Part shown: piece by piece, positions 7,631 to 16,140 of the stretch
Numbering within the stretch: position 1 is the first letter of the stretch
Layout of the letters: every line of letters starts with the position of its first letter
DNA from: Rhizobium acidisoli
Lineage (GTDB): Bacteria; Pseudomonadota; Alphaproteobacteria; Rhizobiales; Rhizobiaceae
NCBI RefSeq assembly: GCF_002531755.2
Contig: NZ_CP035000.1
Location: forward strand, 124,001-188,000
Direction of reading: 5' to 3'
DNA length: 64,000 bases
Notes under the pieces: model-generated
What the model was told of the DNA's origin: nothing
What the model saw: the letters and a program-made list of their open reading frames with translations, nothing else
Database searches by the model: none
Program-made: the position numbers and the translations under genes

Positions 7631-7737
7631 GATGTCGCTTTCTTCTGCTGGGCGTCGAGCTCCCGCATGATCTTCAGCTGCCGATCGACTTCGGCGGCCG
7701 ACAAGGTTCCGGGGAGGCGAGGCCGCCATGCCTTCAT
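7627..7737 (-). CDS. Possible 36-residue protein
   Basis: Short frame MKAWRPRLPGTLSAAEVDRQ ending LKIMRELDAQQKKATS. The segment after residue 10 reads as a good amphipathic helix, and the stop overlaps the next ATG (ATGA). A different frame upstream (ATG 7798, MTNVNIQHVTTDRG) looks like coding sequence as well, so the pair may be one gene broken by a frameshift near 7710-7735. No family recognised. Confidence 0.3.
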   Translation of the reverse strand: MKAWRPRLPGTLSAAEVDRQLKIMRELDAQQKKATS

Positions 7738-8242
7738 AGGTGGCGATCGTCAAAGGCCCACGGTCTGTGGTGACGTGCTGGATGTTCACGTTGGTCATCT
7801 TCAGGATTGGAATAGGGGGGAGGTGACCCTTTGTTACTTCATGCTCAGGAAGGGTCTTCGTCTCGGGAGGCCCAGCTATTAGTCCCGGCTGGGCACCGGC
7901 GCAGCGCTTTCGTGACTGCTCTACGTGTCCGAGGGGTCCATGGCTTCGGAATTGGGATCGGCGGGCTGTGGATAACTGGCTTTCGGCAAACGATTCGGAG
8001 AATCGTCAAGGCGATTCCACCGGCTCGATCAACCGAATCATCAGGTGTGACCGAAAAGCGAAACTTTGTTCGCCGTCCGTTCACGCCTTTAATCCACAGA
8101 CCGTGCAGCTTATGCCATTGAAACTACACGAGAAAAAAATTTGACTTGTGGACGTTGGGGCATACACAGATTTCGCCCTTGTGCGCGAATACTGAAGTCT
8201 CGTACATTGCTCGTGTTAATGCACCAAACAGCGGAGGTGACC
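7738..8242. other. Intergenic stretch, no supported gene
   Basis: About 500 bases. Only short frames without ribosome sites are present. A TTGACT hexamer at 8141-8146, preceded by an A-rich run (gagaaaaaaat), is a possible -35 element for the small membrane protein gene that starts at 8243. No repeat or RNA gene was seen. Confidence 0.4.
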
Positions 8243-8392
8243 ATGGTCAACATGGTACTGAAGTGGGCGGTGATAGCTACGTACGCGTCGATGACGATCA
8301 TATACGGTCTTCACTTCGCTGCGGAAATGAAGGAAGCCGTCCCATGGTTTAAGCACCATGAAGACGGCTCCGATACGACCACGAAACCGTGA
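8243..8392 (+). CDS. Small single-span membrane protein
   Basis: 49 residues from ATG 8243, chosen for the GGAGG Shine-Dalgarno at 8233-8237 (GCGGAGGTGACCATG). One hydrophobic segment (about residues 6-25, LKWAVIATYASMTIIYGLHF) is followed by a charged tail (AAEMKEAVPWFKHHEDGSD). A terminator follows within 20 bases, so it is its own transcription unit. Function unknown. Confidence 0.65.
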   Translation: MVNMVLKWAVIATYASMTIIYGLHFAAEMKEAVPWFKHHEDGSDTTTKP

Positions 8393-8410
8393 AAGCGGTA
8401 AGCTATCGAG

Positions 8411-8439
8411 AGAGCCGGTGTTCCCGCACTGGCTCTTTT
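8411..8439 (+). terminator. Rho-independent terminator
   Basis: AGAGCCGGTG, loop TTCCCG, CACTGGCTCT then TTTC. A ten-pair stem with one G-U pair and a short T run, 20 bases after the small membrane-protein gene. Confidence 0.75.
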
Positions 8440-8659
8440 CGTTTTCGTGTAAGCATAGCTTTAGCCATTGCACGAGTCCTGTCAAAGGATTTTTCCCTTC
8501 ATGGGAATTTCAGGACTCCAACTCGACTTCTAGCCTGTTAATTGCCCGCGTCGAGTCTTTCGATTTAATTTCTGCGGTTCGAGGATTGCAATTCCTGATT
8601 CACCCTTCGGACAATTTGTCCATTGACCTCGAGGCTTTCCATGACAGCCACCGTGCTTT

Positions 8660-8677
8660 ATGACGCTTTTGTGACAG
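8660..8677 (-). promoter_or_regulatory. Pho-box-like direct repeat upstream of the pit operon
   Basis: Read on the minus strand: CTGTCAC AAAA GCGTCAT, two 7-base half-sites spaced by 4 as in the PhoB consensus CTGTCAT-N4-CTGTCAT. A further CTGTCAT half-site lies at 8641-8647. The site is 14-31 bases before the DUF47 start. In Sinorhizobium the equivalent orfA-pit operon is repressed by PhoB during phosphate limitation, and a site this close to the start would fit repression. Match quality is moderate. Confidence 0.5.
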
Positions 8678-8690
8678 CCATGGAGCGCCG

Positions 8691-9332
8691 ATGTTAAGCT
8701 GGTTTCGAAAACTCATGCCGCGGGAAGATCGTTTCTTCGATCTCTTCGCCCAACACTCTAAGACCGTCGTCGGTGCGGCCGAAGCGCTTAACGAACTCTT
8801 GGGCGGCACGGACATTGAAGGCCATTGCGCCCGGATCATCCAGTTGGAGAATGAAGCCGACGACATTACCCGCGAGGTGCTGCTTGCGGTGCGCCGCAGT
8901 TTCGTCACGCCGTTCGACCGCGGCGATATCAAGGATCTCATCCAGTCGATGGACGATGCGATCGACATGATGCAGAAGACGGTGAAGACCATCCGGCTGT
9001 TCGAGCAGAAAAGCTTCGACCCCGTGATGCAGGAAATGGGAAAGACGATCGTCCAGGCGGCCCATTTGATCGCCGAGGCCCTTCCTCTTCTCGACCGGAT
9101 CAGCACCAATGCTCCTCGCCTGGCCGCGCTGGCGGAAGAAGTAACACGGGTCGAGGGCCGGTCCGACGAGTTGCATGAGCAAGGACTGAAGGATCTTTAC
9201 CGCCGCCACGGCGCATCGAATGCGATGGCATATCTTATCGGCAGCGAGATCTATGGCGAGCTTGAGAAGGTCGTCGACCGTTTCGAGGATGTCGCCAATG
9301 AAATCAGTGGCATCGTCATCGAGAACGTTTGA
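8691..9332 (+). CDS. DUF47/PhoU-like accessory protein of Pit phosphate transporter
   Basis: 213 residues, the usual length for DUF47 (OrfA/YkaA-like) proteins. It is all-helical with PhoU-like repeats: MPREDRFFDLFAQHS at the start, ENEADDITREVL with the acidic metal-binding residues near residue 55, and DRFEDVANEISGIV at the end. It is a cytoplasmic protein thought to regulate the low-affinity phosphate permease encoded next; the genes overlap (TGATG). Known counterpart: orfA of the rhizobial orfA-pit operon. Confidence 0.9.
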   Translation: MLSWFRKLMPREDRFFDLFAQHSKTVVGAAEALNELLGGTDIEGHCARIIQLENEADDITREVLLAVRRSFVTPFDRGDIKDLIQSMDDAIDMMQKTVKTIRLFEQKSFDPVMQEMGKTIVQAAHLIAEALPLLDRISTNAPRLAALAEEVTRVEGRSDELHEQGLKDLYRRHGASNAMAYLIGSEIYGELEKVVDRFEDVANEISGIVIENV

Positions 9333-10333
9333 TGGAAGCCACCCTCGCCCTCCCCCTTCTGGCCGCTCTCGTGGCCGTTGCACTCTTCTTTGACTTCCTC
9401 AACGGCCTGCACGATGCGGCCAATTCCATTGCCACGATCGTGTCGACGCGGGTGCTGCGTCCGCAATATGCAGTGTTTTGGGCGGCTTTTTTCAATTTCA
9501 TCGCCTTCTTGTTCTTTGGTTTGCACGTCGCAGAAACACTCGGGACCGGCATTATCGATCCGGCCATCGTCACGCCGCAGGTGATCTTCGCGGCATTGGT
9601 GGGCGCGATCGTCTGGAACATTGTCACCTGGGTCTTCGGCATCCCTTCGAGTTCATCGCATGCACTGGTCGGCGGGTTGGTCGGTGCCGGTCTGATGAAG
9701 ACAGGTTTCAGTTCGATCGTGTGGAGCGGATTGTTGAAAACGGCCGGCGCCATCGTGATGTCGCCGGCGATCGGGTTTTTCCTTGCGCTGCTGCTCATCC
9801 TGATCGTGTCGTGGATCTTCGTGCGACAGACGCCTTTCGCTGTCGATCGGACATTCCGGGTTTTCCAGTTTGTCTCCGCCTCGCTCTATTCCCTCGGCCA
9901 CGGCGGCAACGACGCTCAAAAGACGATGGGCATCATTGCCGTGTTGCTCTATTCGCAAGGCTATCTGACCGGCGGCTTCCATGTGCCGCTCTGGGTCGTT
10001 CTCTCATGCCAAGGCGCAATGGCGCTCGGCACGCTTTGCGGCGGATGGCGCATCGTCCACACCATGGGATCGAAGATCACGCGCCTCAACCCGATGCAGG
10101 GCTTCTGTGCCGAAACCGGCGGAGCATTGACGCTGTTCGGCGCAACTTGGCTGGGCATCCCGGTCTCGACGACGCACACGATCACCGGCGCCATCATCGG
10201 CGTCGGTGCCTCCCGACGACTGTCTGCTGTTCGCTGGGGCCTGGCCGGCAATATTGTTATTGCCTGGATTGTCACACTTCCCGCCGCAGCAACGATTTCA
10301 GCGCTCTGCTACTGGCTTTCGGACCTCTTTTGA
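9332..10333 (+). CDS. pit: Low-affinity inorganic phosphate transporter, Pit family
   Basis: 333 residues from ATG 9332 (TTG 9329 also possible). It has about ten membrane spans and the two PiT signature halves: FLNGLHDAANSIATIVSTR near residue 25 and SLGHGGNDAQKTMGIIAVL near residue 190. SSSSHALVGGLVG and VSTTHTITGAIIG are the matching conserved loops. It imports metal-phosphate with protons in the inner membrane. The length is that of the short alphaproteobacterial Pit proteins rather than the 500-residue E. coli PitA. It is co-transcribed with the DUF47 gene. Confidence 0.93.
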   Translation: MEATLALPLLAALVAVALFFDFLNGLHDAANSIATIVSTRVLRPQYAVFWAAFFNFIAFLFFGLHVAETLGTGIIDPAIVTPQVIFAALVGAIVWNIVTWVFGIPSSSSHALVGGLVGAGLMKTGFSSIVWSGLLKTAGAIVMSPAIGFFLALLLILIVSWIFVRQTPFAVDRTFRVFQFVSASLYSLGHGGNDAQKTMGIIAVLLYSQGYLTGGFHVPLWVVLSCQGAMALGTLCGGWRIVHTMGSKITRLNPMQGFCAETGGALTLFGATWLGIPVSTTHTITGAIIGVGASRRLSAVRWGLAGNIVIAWIVTLPAAATISALCYWLSDLF

Positions 10334-10388
10334 TCGTGATGTCGCTCAAAATGTGCGGGGATTCTGGATTGCGATTCACAAAACGCGC

Positions 10389-11363
10389 TTAGCGATCTCT
10401 CATCGTCGTCACCAGCGCGTCCCAACCCCGCAGCGCATCGCAAACCTCGGCTCTTGTGGGCGCGCCGATACGGCCACCGAACACCTGGCATTTGAGCGCT
10501 GCCGCCATGGAGGACAAGCGCATCGTCTCGGCGATCGACATGCCTTCTGCGATCGCCAGAGCGAAAGCGCCGTGGAAGATATCGCCTGCTGCGAGCGTAT
10601 CGACGGCCTTCACCTTCGGAGCGGCAAGATGGGCGATTTCGCTGGTTTGGTCGTCGAACCAGAAAGAGCCGTTTTCCCCTGAGGTGACGCTGGTGAAGGC
10701 GTGCTCGAACTTTCGCCGGAGAAGGCCGACGGCCTTCGCCGGCTCGGCAGTTCCGGTCAGGCGCTCGGCGGCCGGCTGCGAGAACACGATGTGACTGGCA
10801 GCCGGCGCCAGCATCTCGATCACGCCGTCGCCTGCAACGTCGCCATCGAGGATGGCCGGCTTGCCTGCCTCTCCGGCGGCCGACAGCGTCCGCAATGCAA
10901 GCTTCGGCCAACGAACGTCGACCAGCACCGCATCGAAAGCGGACAGGTCCTGCTTTGTGACCGGCTTGACCGTCTCGTGCAGGGCCGCATCGTAGAAGGG
11001 CACGATCAAACGCTCGCCCTGATCGTCGACAAGGATCGTCGAGACCGCCGAATGGGCGCCTGCCACACGGACCATACCGCCCGTATCGATACCGCTCTTG
11101 CCCAGGTCGGCAATGATGCGTTCGCCGGTGGCATCATCACCGACCGCGCCCCAGAGGCTGGCATGGCCGCCCAGCCGGGCGACGGCAAAGGCCGCGCTTG
11201 ACGCCATACCTTCGGCGATCTGCAGCATATCGTAGGGGAGAATTTTGCCTTGGCCGGTCGGCAACGAGCGCACGCGAAACAGCGTGTCCAGGACGGCCGC
11301 GCCGACGCACAAAACGCTGCGCCCCGGATCGGCAGGCGAATCGAACACGGAAGAACTCGTCAA
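10389..11363 (-). CDS. PfkB-family carbohydrate kinase
   Basis: 324 residues from a TTG start at 11363 (AGGTGAG upstream, 18 bases after the permease stop). Ribokinase-fold features: GAAVLDTLFRV at the N-terminus, the first PfkB signature region around LARLGG/GAVGDDATGERI (residues 60-85), and the second signature with the catalytic aspartate VDTLAAGDIFHGAFALA (about residues 245-261). The canonical DTxGAGD reads DTLAAGD here, a variant also found in YihV-type kinases. It probably phosphorylates the sugar or keto-deoxy acid imported by the adjacent ABC system; substrate unknown. Confidence 0.85.
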   Translation of the reverse strand: MTSSSVFDSPADPGRSVLCVGAAVLDTLFRVRSLPTGQGKILPYDMLQIAEGMASSAAFAVARLGGHASLWGAVGDDATGERIIADLGKSGIDTGGMVRVAGAHSAVSTILVDDQGERLIVPFYDAALHETVKPVTKQDLSAFDAVLVDVRWPKLALRTLSAAGEAGKPAILDGDVAGDGVIEMLAPAASHIVFSQPAAERLTGTAEPAKAVGLLRRKFEHAFTSVTSGENGSFWFDDQTSEIAHLAAPKVKAVDTLAAGDIFHGAFALAIAEGMSIAETMRLSSMAAALKCQVFGGRIGAPTRAEVCDALRGWDALVTTMRDR

Positions 11364-11381
11364 AACCGTCGTCTCACCTGC

Positions 11382-12197
11382 TCACTTGACGGCGCCGGCC
11401 GTCAGCCCCGCCACGATCTGCCGTTGCGCAAACACCGTCAATATCAGCACTGGCAAGGTAACGATCAACGCCGCCGCCGCAAGCGGCCCCCAACTGACCT
11501 GTTCGAATGAGAGCATGTTGTAGACCGCGACCGGAAGCGTTCGCGTCTCGCGGCTGGCGAGAACGATGCCGAAGACGAAGTTGTTCCAGGAGAAGATGAC
11601 CGACAGGATGAAGGCGACGACAATGCCGGGCTTGGCGATCGGCAAGGCGACCAGGCGGAAAATCTGCCAGGGCGTCGCGCCGTCGATGCTTGCAGCCTCT
11701 TCCAGCTCCATCGGCGTCGTCTCGAAATAACCGATCATGATCCACACGACGATCGGCACGGTGACGACGAGATGGATGATGATCTGCGGCATCAGCGTGC
11801 CGAGCAGGTTCAGCCACTGGAACAGCAGGAAGAGCGGGATCAGGAAGGAAAGGCCGGGCGTCATACGCGCGATCATGATGACCATCGCAGACTTCTCCGC
11901 CTTTAGCCGCGCGATGCCGTAGCCGGCCGGCACGCCGATCAGCAGCGCCAGAAGCGTCGCGGCCCCCGTCACCAGCACCGAATTCCACAGATAGAGGAAG
12001 AAGTTGTTCTCTTCGAAGACCTTCAGATAATTCGTCCAGGCGAAACGCTCCGGAATGAAGATCGGCGGATAGGCGCCGTTGTCGATCTCGTATTTCAGCG
12101 ACAGCGAGATCATCCAGAGAAAGAACAGAACGACCGGTGAGATCATAACCAAGGCGACGAACAGCAGTCCGATACGATCGAGTGTCTTGCGCTTCAT
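11382..12197 (-). CDS. Sugar ABC transporter permease (MalG type)
   Basis: 271 residues, six membrane spans and an EAA loop ELEEAASIDGATPWQIFRLV (about residues 163-182). It ends in the family's usual FAQRQIVAGLTAGAVK. The start overlaps the stop of the other permease (ATGA). It is the second half of the importer channel. As in the first cluster of this window, no dedicated ATPase gene is present in the operon. Confidence 0.92.
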   Translation of the reverse strand: MKRKTLDRIGLLFVALVMISPVVLFFLWMISLSLKYEIDNGAYPPIFIPERFAWTNYLKVFEENNFFLYLWNSVLVTGAATLLALLIGVPAGYGIARLKAEKSAMVIMIARMTPGLSFLIPLFLLFQWLNLLGTLMPQIIIHLVVTVPIVVWIMIGYFETTPMELEEAASIDGATPWQIFRLVALPIAKPGIVVAFILSVIFSWNNFVFGIVLASRETRTLPVAVYNMLSFEQVSWGPLAAAALIVTLPVLILTVFAQRQIVAGLTAGAVK

Positions 12198-13138
12198 CAG
12201 CGTGCCTCTCCATCGGACCAGTTGGCGCGCTGCCGGAGCATCAGAAGGACGAAGGAGAGCAGGACGATGAGGACGAAGAAAACCACAGCCATGGCCGAGC
12301 CATAGCCGATATCGTAGTAGGCGAAAGCGGTGTTGTAGAGATAGATATTAATGGTTTCCGACGCCGTTCCCGGGCCGCCCTGGGTCATGGCATAGATGAT
12401 GTCGAAGCTTTTCACCGCATCGATGCTGCGGATGATCACCGCGATCATCAGGAAGGGCGCGATCATCGGCAGCGTCAGATAGCGGAATTTCTGCCAGACA
12501 TTGGCGCCGTCGATCTCCGCACTTTCATAGGGTTCGCGCGGGACCGCCGCCAGGCCGCCGAGCACGATCAGCATGATAAGCGGCGTCCATTGCCAGGTCT
12601 CGACCAGCACCAGCGAGGGGATGACGCTGCTCTGATTATAGATCCACTCCTGCGGGCCGATACCGATGAAGGAAAGAAGATAGTTGAGGACGCCGAGCTG
12701 CGGATGGAACATCATGGTCCAGACAAGGGCGATGGCGACCGGTGTCGCCATCATCGGCATCACGAATATGCCGCGCAGAAGGCCGCGCAGCGGAAATTGC
12801 GTATCGAAAATCAGTGCGGCGAGCGTCCCCAGGAAAAGGGGCGCCACCACGGAGAGCGTCGTATAGAGCACCGTATGCCACAGCGATTCCCAGAAGCGCA
12901 TGTCCACGGCCAGGCGGGCATAGTTGTCCAGCCCGGCAAAGACCTGGGACTGGCCGAGCGTCCAGCTGTTGACGCTCATCCAAAGGGTAAACACCCATGG
13001 AAAAACGATGACCGCCGCAATGACGATCAGCGCCGGGATGACGAAGGGCCAGTAGTTGGGAGCAACGCGACCCGCGTTGCTCCTTCCCTTCGAGGCGGCC
13101 TTGGCGGCTGCGGCCGTTTCGATGCTTGCCGAGGCCAT
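12197..13138 (-). CDS. Sugar ABC transporter permease (MalF type)
   Basis: 313 residues from ATG 13138, which overlaps the stop of the binding-protein gene by one base (TAATG). An upstream in-frame extension into the binding-protein gene is not used. The N-terminal 25 residues are Ala/Lys-rich and cytoplasmic, followed by six spans. EAA loop: YESAEIDGANVWQKFRYLTL (about residues 202-221). It forms the channel with the MalG-type partner. Confidence 0.92.
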   Translation of the reverse strand: MASASIETAAAAKAASKGRSNAGRVAPNYWPFVIPALIVIAAVIVFPWVFTLWMSVNSWTLGQSQVFAGLDNYARLAVDMRFWESLWHTVLYTTLSVVAPLFLGTLAALIFDTQFPLRGLLRGIFVMPMMATPVAIALVWTMMFHPQLGVLNYLLSFIGIGPQEWIYNQSSVIPSLVLVETWQWTPLIMLIVLGGLAAVPREPYESAEIDGANVWQKFRYLTLPMIAPFLMIAVIIRSIDAVKSFDIIYAMTQGGPGTASETINIYLYNTAFAYYDIGYGSAMAVVFFVLIVLLSFVLLMLRQRANWSDGEAR

Positions 13139-14466
13139 TATCCCTCGCTTTTCGCCAGGACGGGTTCGAATTGCGCCGTCGCGGCCTTGAGTTCGGCTTC
13201 CGGATCGGCGCCGCCAATCATATTGGTGAGACCGACGCCATAGATGTCGCGGAACTCCGTAACCGGAATGATGACCGGCAGCGCGAGCTGCGAGATCTTG
13301 CCGGAACCGACGACGGCATCGAGCCACGCGCCGGGCATCTTGACGCCTTCGCGGACCTTCGCATCCTCAAGGACGGACTGGCGGAAAGGAACACCGGCAC
13401 CGGCCTGCAGCAGGCGGGCACCCATGTCATGCGAAATCGCCCATTGGCAGAAGAGGTAGGCGGCTTCCTTTTTCTGGCTGGCCGCGACGACGCCAAGCCC
13501 GTCGCCGAAGGTTCCCGCGGCCTGCGCCTTCGGTCCCTTCGGCATGATTCCGTAACCGACCTGGCCGACGACGCGCGACTTTTCCGGATTCTCGATCGGC
13601 GGTGCAAAGCCGACGCCGTCGAGCCACATGCCGATCTTGCCCTGCAGGAAGGCCGACTGGGCCTCGGCCCAGTTGAAGCCGGAAACGCCGGGAGGGGCGG
13701 TCTTGGTCATCAGCTTCTGGTAAAGCTTGGCGGCATCGATTGCTTCCGGCGATGTCGTGCGCAGCTTGCCGTCAGGGCCGAGCGGGCTCGAACCATAACC
13801 AAGCAGCAGCGACGTCCAGACCGGCGTGTTGGCGTTCTTCAGGCCGCGGGCGACGAAACCATAGGTATTGGTCGACGGATCCGTGAGGGCTTCGGCCGCA
13901 CTTGCCAGCTCTTCGAACGTCGTCGGGTAGGAAAGACCCTTCTTTTCGAACAGCGCCTTGTTCCAGTAGATGATCCAGTAATCGACCGAGAAGGGAAGAG
14001 AACGCAGAGCGCCGCCGGCGTCCTTGGCGAAGGCGAGGCCGGCTTCGGCGAAATCACCCTCCATCAGCGATGGGTCGGTCAGCGCGGGATCCTTGAGGAA
14101 GCCACCGATATCGGCAAGCCAGCCGCCCTTTTCGAACTGCCGCTTCTGCACGTGATAGCTCATATGCACGACGTCGAAGCTCGGCTTGCCGGAGCTGAGC
14201 TCGATCGTCGTTTTCTGGCGCTGCTGCTGCTCGGGCGTCGCTTCGGCATTGACCTTGATGCCGGTGAGCTCCTCGAATTCGGGCAGGTATTTCAGAAGTA
14301 TTTCGCTGCGCGGACTCTTGACCAGATTGACCTCGAGCGTGGTGCCGGTGAAGCGCTTCCAGTCGACGGCAGCAGATGCCGAGCGCATGCCGAGCATGCT
14401 GCTTGCGCCAAGCGCGGCCGTGCCCGCCAGAAAACCTCTCCGCGTCGGATTCAAAAATGATGGCAT
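13138..14466 (-). CDS. Extracellular sugar-binding protein with Tat signal
   Basis: 442 residues, family-1 solute-binding protein. The N-terminus has a twin-arginine signal (NPTRRGFLAGTAALGASSML) with likely cleavage after SASA near residue 32, so it is exported folded. The mature part shows the expected ligand-domain blocks (YLPEFEELTGIKVNAEATPE; WIIYWNKALFEKKGL; AKIGMW-like LQGKIGMWLDGVGF). Unlike the first cluster there is no spacer hairpin to the permease gene. The ligand is unknown; the company of a DapA-like lyase and PfkB kinase suggests a sugar or sugar acid. Confidence 0.92.
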   Translation of the reverse strand: MPSFLNPTRRGFLAGTAALGASSMLGMRSASAAVDWKRFTGTTLEVNLVKSPRSEILLKYLPEFEELTGIKVNAEATPEQQQRQKTTIELSSGKPSFDVVHMSYHVQKRQFEKGGWLADIGGFLKDPALTDPSLMEGDFAEAGLAFAKDAGGALRSLPFSVDYWIIYWNKALFEKKGLSYPTTFEELASAAEALTDPSTNTYGFVARGLKNANTPVWTSLLLGYGSSPLGPDGKLRTTSPEAIDAAKLYQKLMTKTAPPGVSGFNWAEAQSAFLQGKIGMWLDGVGFAPPIENPEKSRVVGQVGYGIMPKGPKAQAAGTFGDGLGVVAASQKKEAAYLFCQWAISHDMGARLLQAGAGVPFRQSVLEDAKVREGVKMPGAWLDAVVGSGKISQLALPVIIPVTEFRDIYGVGLTNMIGGADPEAELKAATAQFEPVLAKSEG

Positions 14467-14521
14467 GTGATTTCTCCTCCTTTTGCCGGCGATCTCCTCA
14501 TCTCCGGCTGATTATTCCCGA

Positions 14522-15199
14522 TTAGATCCTCAGCGCACGGTCCCTTGCACCGTTGATGTGTGCGACAAGGCTGTTGACGGCGTCCTCCGCCGATCGTCGT
14601 TCAATCGCCTCGAGCACCTTCAGATGCTCGCCCATGACAGGCCCGACGTGACCCTCGATGCGAAACCGGTCCTGGCTGATCAGGCGCATCTTGATCGAGT
14701 TCACGCGGTAGGCGTTCGAAATGATGGTATTGCCAAGCGCATCGATAAAGGCGTCGTGCATGCCCCAATCGACGGCCTGCGCGCGCAGTTCCAGTTCATG
14801 CGAGCCATCGCCGCTTCGAATGGCGTCGGCGATATCCCGATGCTGCTTCAACAGCCCGGCGATCGTCTCGTCCGACGCCGACCGGGTGAAGAGTGCCACC
14901 GCCTCCTTCTCCAGGAAAACGCGCAGCTGGAATGCCTCGCGGATCAGATTGAGATCGATGTGAGCGATCTGCAGCCCCCGCTGCGGCACGGTCTTGATCA
15001 GGCCTTCGGCTTCCAGCCTGGGGATGAGCTCACGGATGGCGCCGAGCGTCAGTCCCGTCAGCTCCACGAGACGGCGCTGGGACACGAACTGGCCGGGACG
15101 CACGTCACGCGCAAGAAGATGGCGCGTGAAGCTCGCATACGCCTTTTCCCGCAGCGTCGGCTGCTCGTCCATTCCGTCCATCGCCTCTTCCCGCAGCAT
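14522..15199 (-). CDS. GntR-family regulator, FCD type
   Basis: 225 residues from ATG 15199 (inner ATGs at 15181 and 15172 possible). N-terminal winged helix: ASFTRHLLARDVRPGQFVSQ, RRLVELTGLTLGAIRELIPR, LEAEGLIKTVPQRGLQI. The C-terminal FCD ligand domain has the metal-binding histidine/aspartate pattern (HDAFIDALGN and HLKVLEAIERR). It lies between the DapA-like gene and the binding-protein gene, so it very likely controls this operon in response to a pathway acid. A palindrome at 16131-16140 upstream of the operon is a candidate operator. Confidence 0.88.
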   Translation of the reverse strand: MLREEAMDGMDEQPTLREKAYASFTRHLLARDVRPGQFVSQRRLVELTGLTLGAIRELIPRLEAEGLIKTVPQRGLQIAHIDLNLIREAFQLRVFLEKEAVALFTRSASDETIAGLLKQHRDIADAIRSGDGSHELELRAQAVDWGMHDAFIDALGNTIISNAYRVNSIKMRLISQDRFRIEGHVGPVMGEHLKVLEAIERRSAEDAVNSLVAHINGARDRALRI

Positions 15200-15206
15200 G
15201 CCTGAC

Positions 15207-16091
15207 CTATGCCGCTTTCGACTGGAAAAGCTTATCGAAAGCAAGAGCGAGTTGCATCTGCCCCTCACCCGATATTGAAGCGAGTGGTGGACGAACCGCA
15301 AGCCAGATTTCCTCCGACATCACGTGCGCCACCATCGTCTTCACGGCGGGGACAACAGGATATTTCAGCAGTTCGGCCACGAAACCCTCGATGCGGGGGT
15401 CGTCCTTGCCTTCTTCGGCCATCAACTTGACGTCGCGGGGCACGAAATTCGCCATGCCGGATATCGCCCCCTGGCCGCCGAGCCGTACGCCCTTGGCAAG
15501 GTGGCGTTCGTCACCAATCAGGATGATGAGATCGCCATGCGCCTTGAGCAGGCTTTCGGTATACGGCCAGTCGCCGGAAGAATCCTTGACGCCGGTCACG
15601 ATCTTGGGGAAGGCGGTCCGCAGCCGTCCGATCAGCGACACGGTCAGCGGAACCATGGTGAGCGAAGGAAGGTTGTAGACGATGATATCGCGCGCCTTGT
15701 CGCCCAGCATGGCGAAGACGGCCGAAAACCACTGGAAGACACCGTCGTCGCTGACATTCTTGAAATAGGACGGCGGGGCGAGAAGGATATTCCGAGCGCC
15801 CTTGGAAAGTGCATGGTCGGCCTGCATCGCCGCATCCTCGGCGGCGTCGACCAGCACGCCGACGATGATGTTTTTCGCCGCGATCCCGGCATCGAGAAAG
15901 GCCGCGAAGACGCGATCACGTTCCCGGCTTCCGATCGAAGAGCCTTCACCCGTGGTCCCGAACAGCGTGACGCTGGAGCATCCGGCAGCAAGGCATCGCC
16001 TTGCCTGCGCGATCATAACATCGATCGCGATATCGCCATTGCCGTCGAACGGCGTGGCGAGAGCGACTGACAGCCCGAATTTCTGGGTCAA
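15207..16091 (-). CDS. DapA/NanA-superfamily aldolase or dehydratase
   Basis: 294 residues from TTG 16091, chosen because GGAGGG lies 6-11 bases before it; the upstream TTG at 16106 would place that site inside the gene. Class-I lyase features: GTTGEGSS (residues about 44-51) binding the substrate carboxylate, YNLP with the catalytic tyrosine (about 138) and GVKDSSGDW with the Schiff-base lysine (about 167). The family covers dihydrodipicolinate synthase, KDG aldolase, KdgD and others. Position at the head of a sugar-uptake operon favours a catabolic keto-acid lyase over lysine synthesis. Confidence 0.85.
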   Translation of the reverse strand: MTQKFGLSVALATPFDGNGDIAIDVMIAQARRCLAAGCSSVTLFGTTGEGSSIGSRERDRVFAAFLDAGIAAKNIIVGVLVDAAEDAAMQADHALSKGARNILLAPPSYFKNVSDDGVFQWFSAVFAMLGDKARDIIVYNLPSLTMVPLTVSLIGRLRTAFPKIVTGVKDSSGDWPYTESLLKAHGDLIILIGDERHLAKGVRLGGQGAISGMANFVPRDVKLMAEEGKDDPRIEGFVAELLKYPVVPAVKTMVAHVMSEEIWLAVRPPLASISGEGQMQLALAFDKLFQSKAA

Positions 16092-16130
16092 ATATATCCC
16101 TCCCAATTATTGGGATCAGACGTAGCAGAG

Positions 16131-16140
16131 TAACATGTTA
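16131..16140. promoter_or_regulatory. Palindrome TAACATGTTA, operator candidate
   Basis: Perfect 10-bp palindrome 40 bases upstream of the DapA-like gene start, in the promoter region of the minus-strand operon. A FCD/GntR regulator encoded in that operon is a plausible ligand. A site this short could occur by chance. Confidence 0.35.

Noticed and set aside
9332..10333. Second overlapping plus-strand gene inside pit
   Set aside because: The alternative frame is Arg/His-rich without spans; pit motifs are complete in the annotated frame.
10389..16091. Sulfoquinovose degradation cluster
   Set aside because: The kinase has a YihV-like motif variant, but no sulfoquinovosidase, isomerase or sulfo-sugar-specific gene is present; evidence is too thin for a call.
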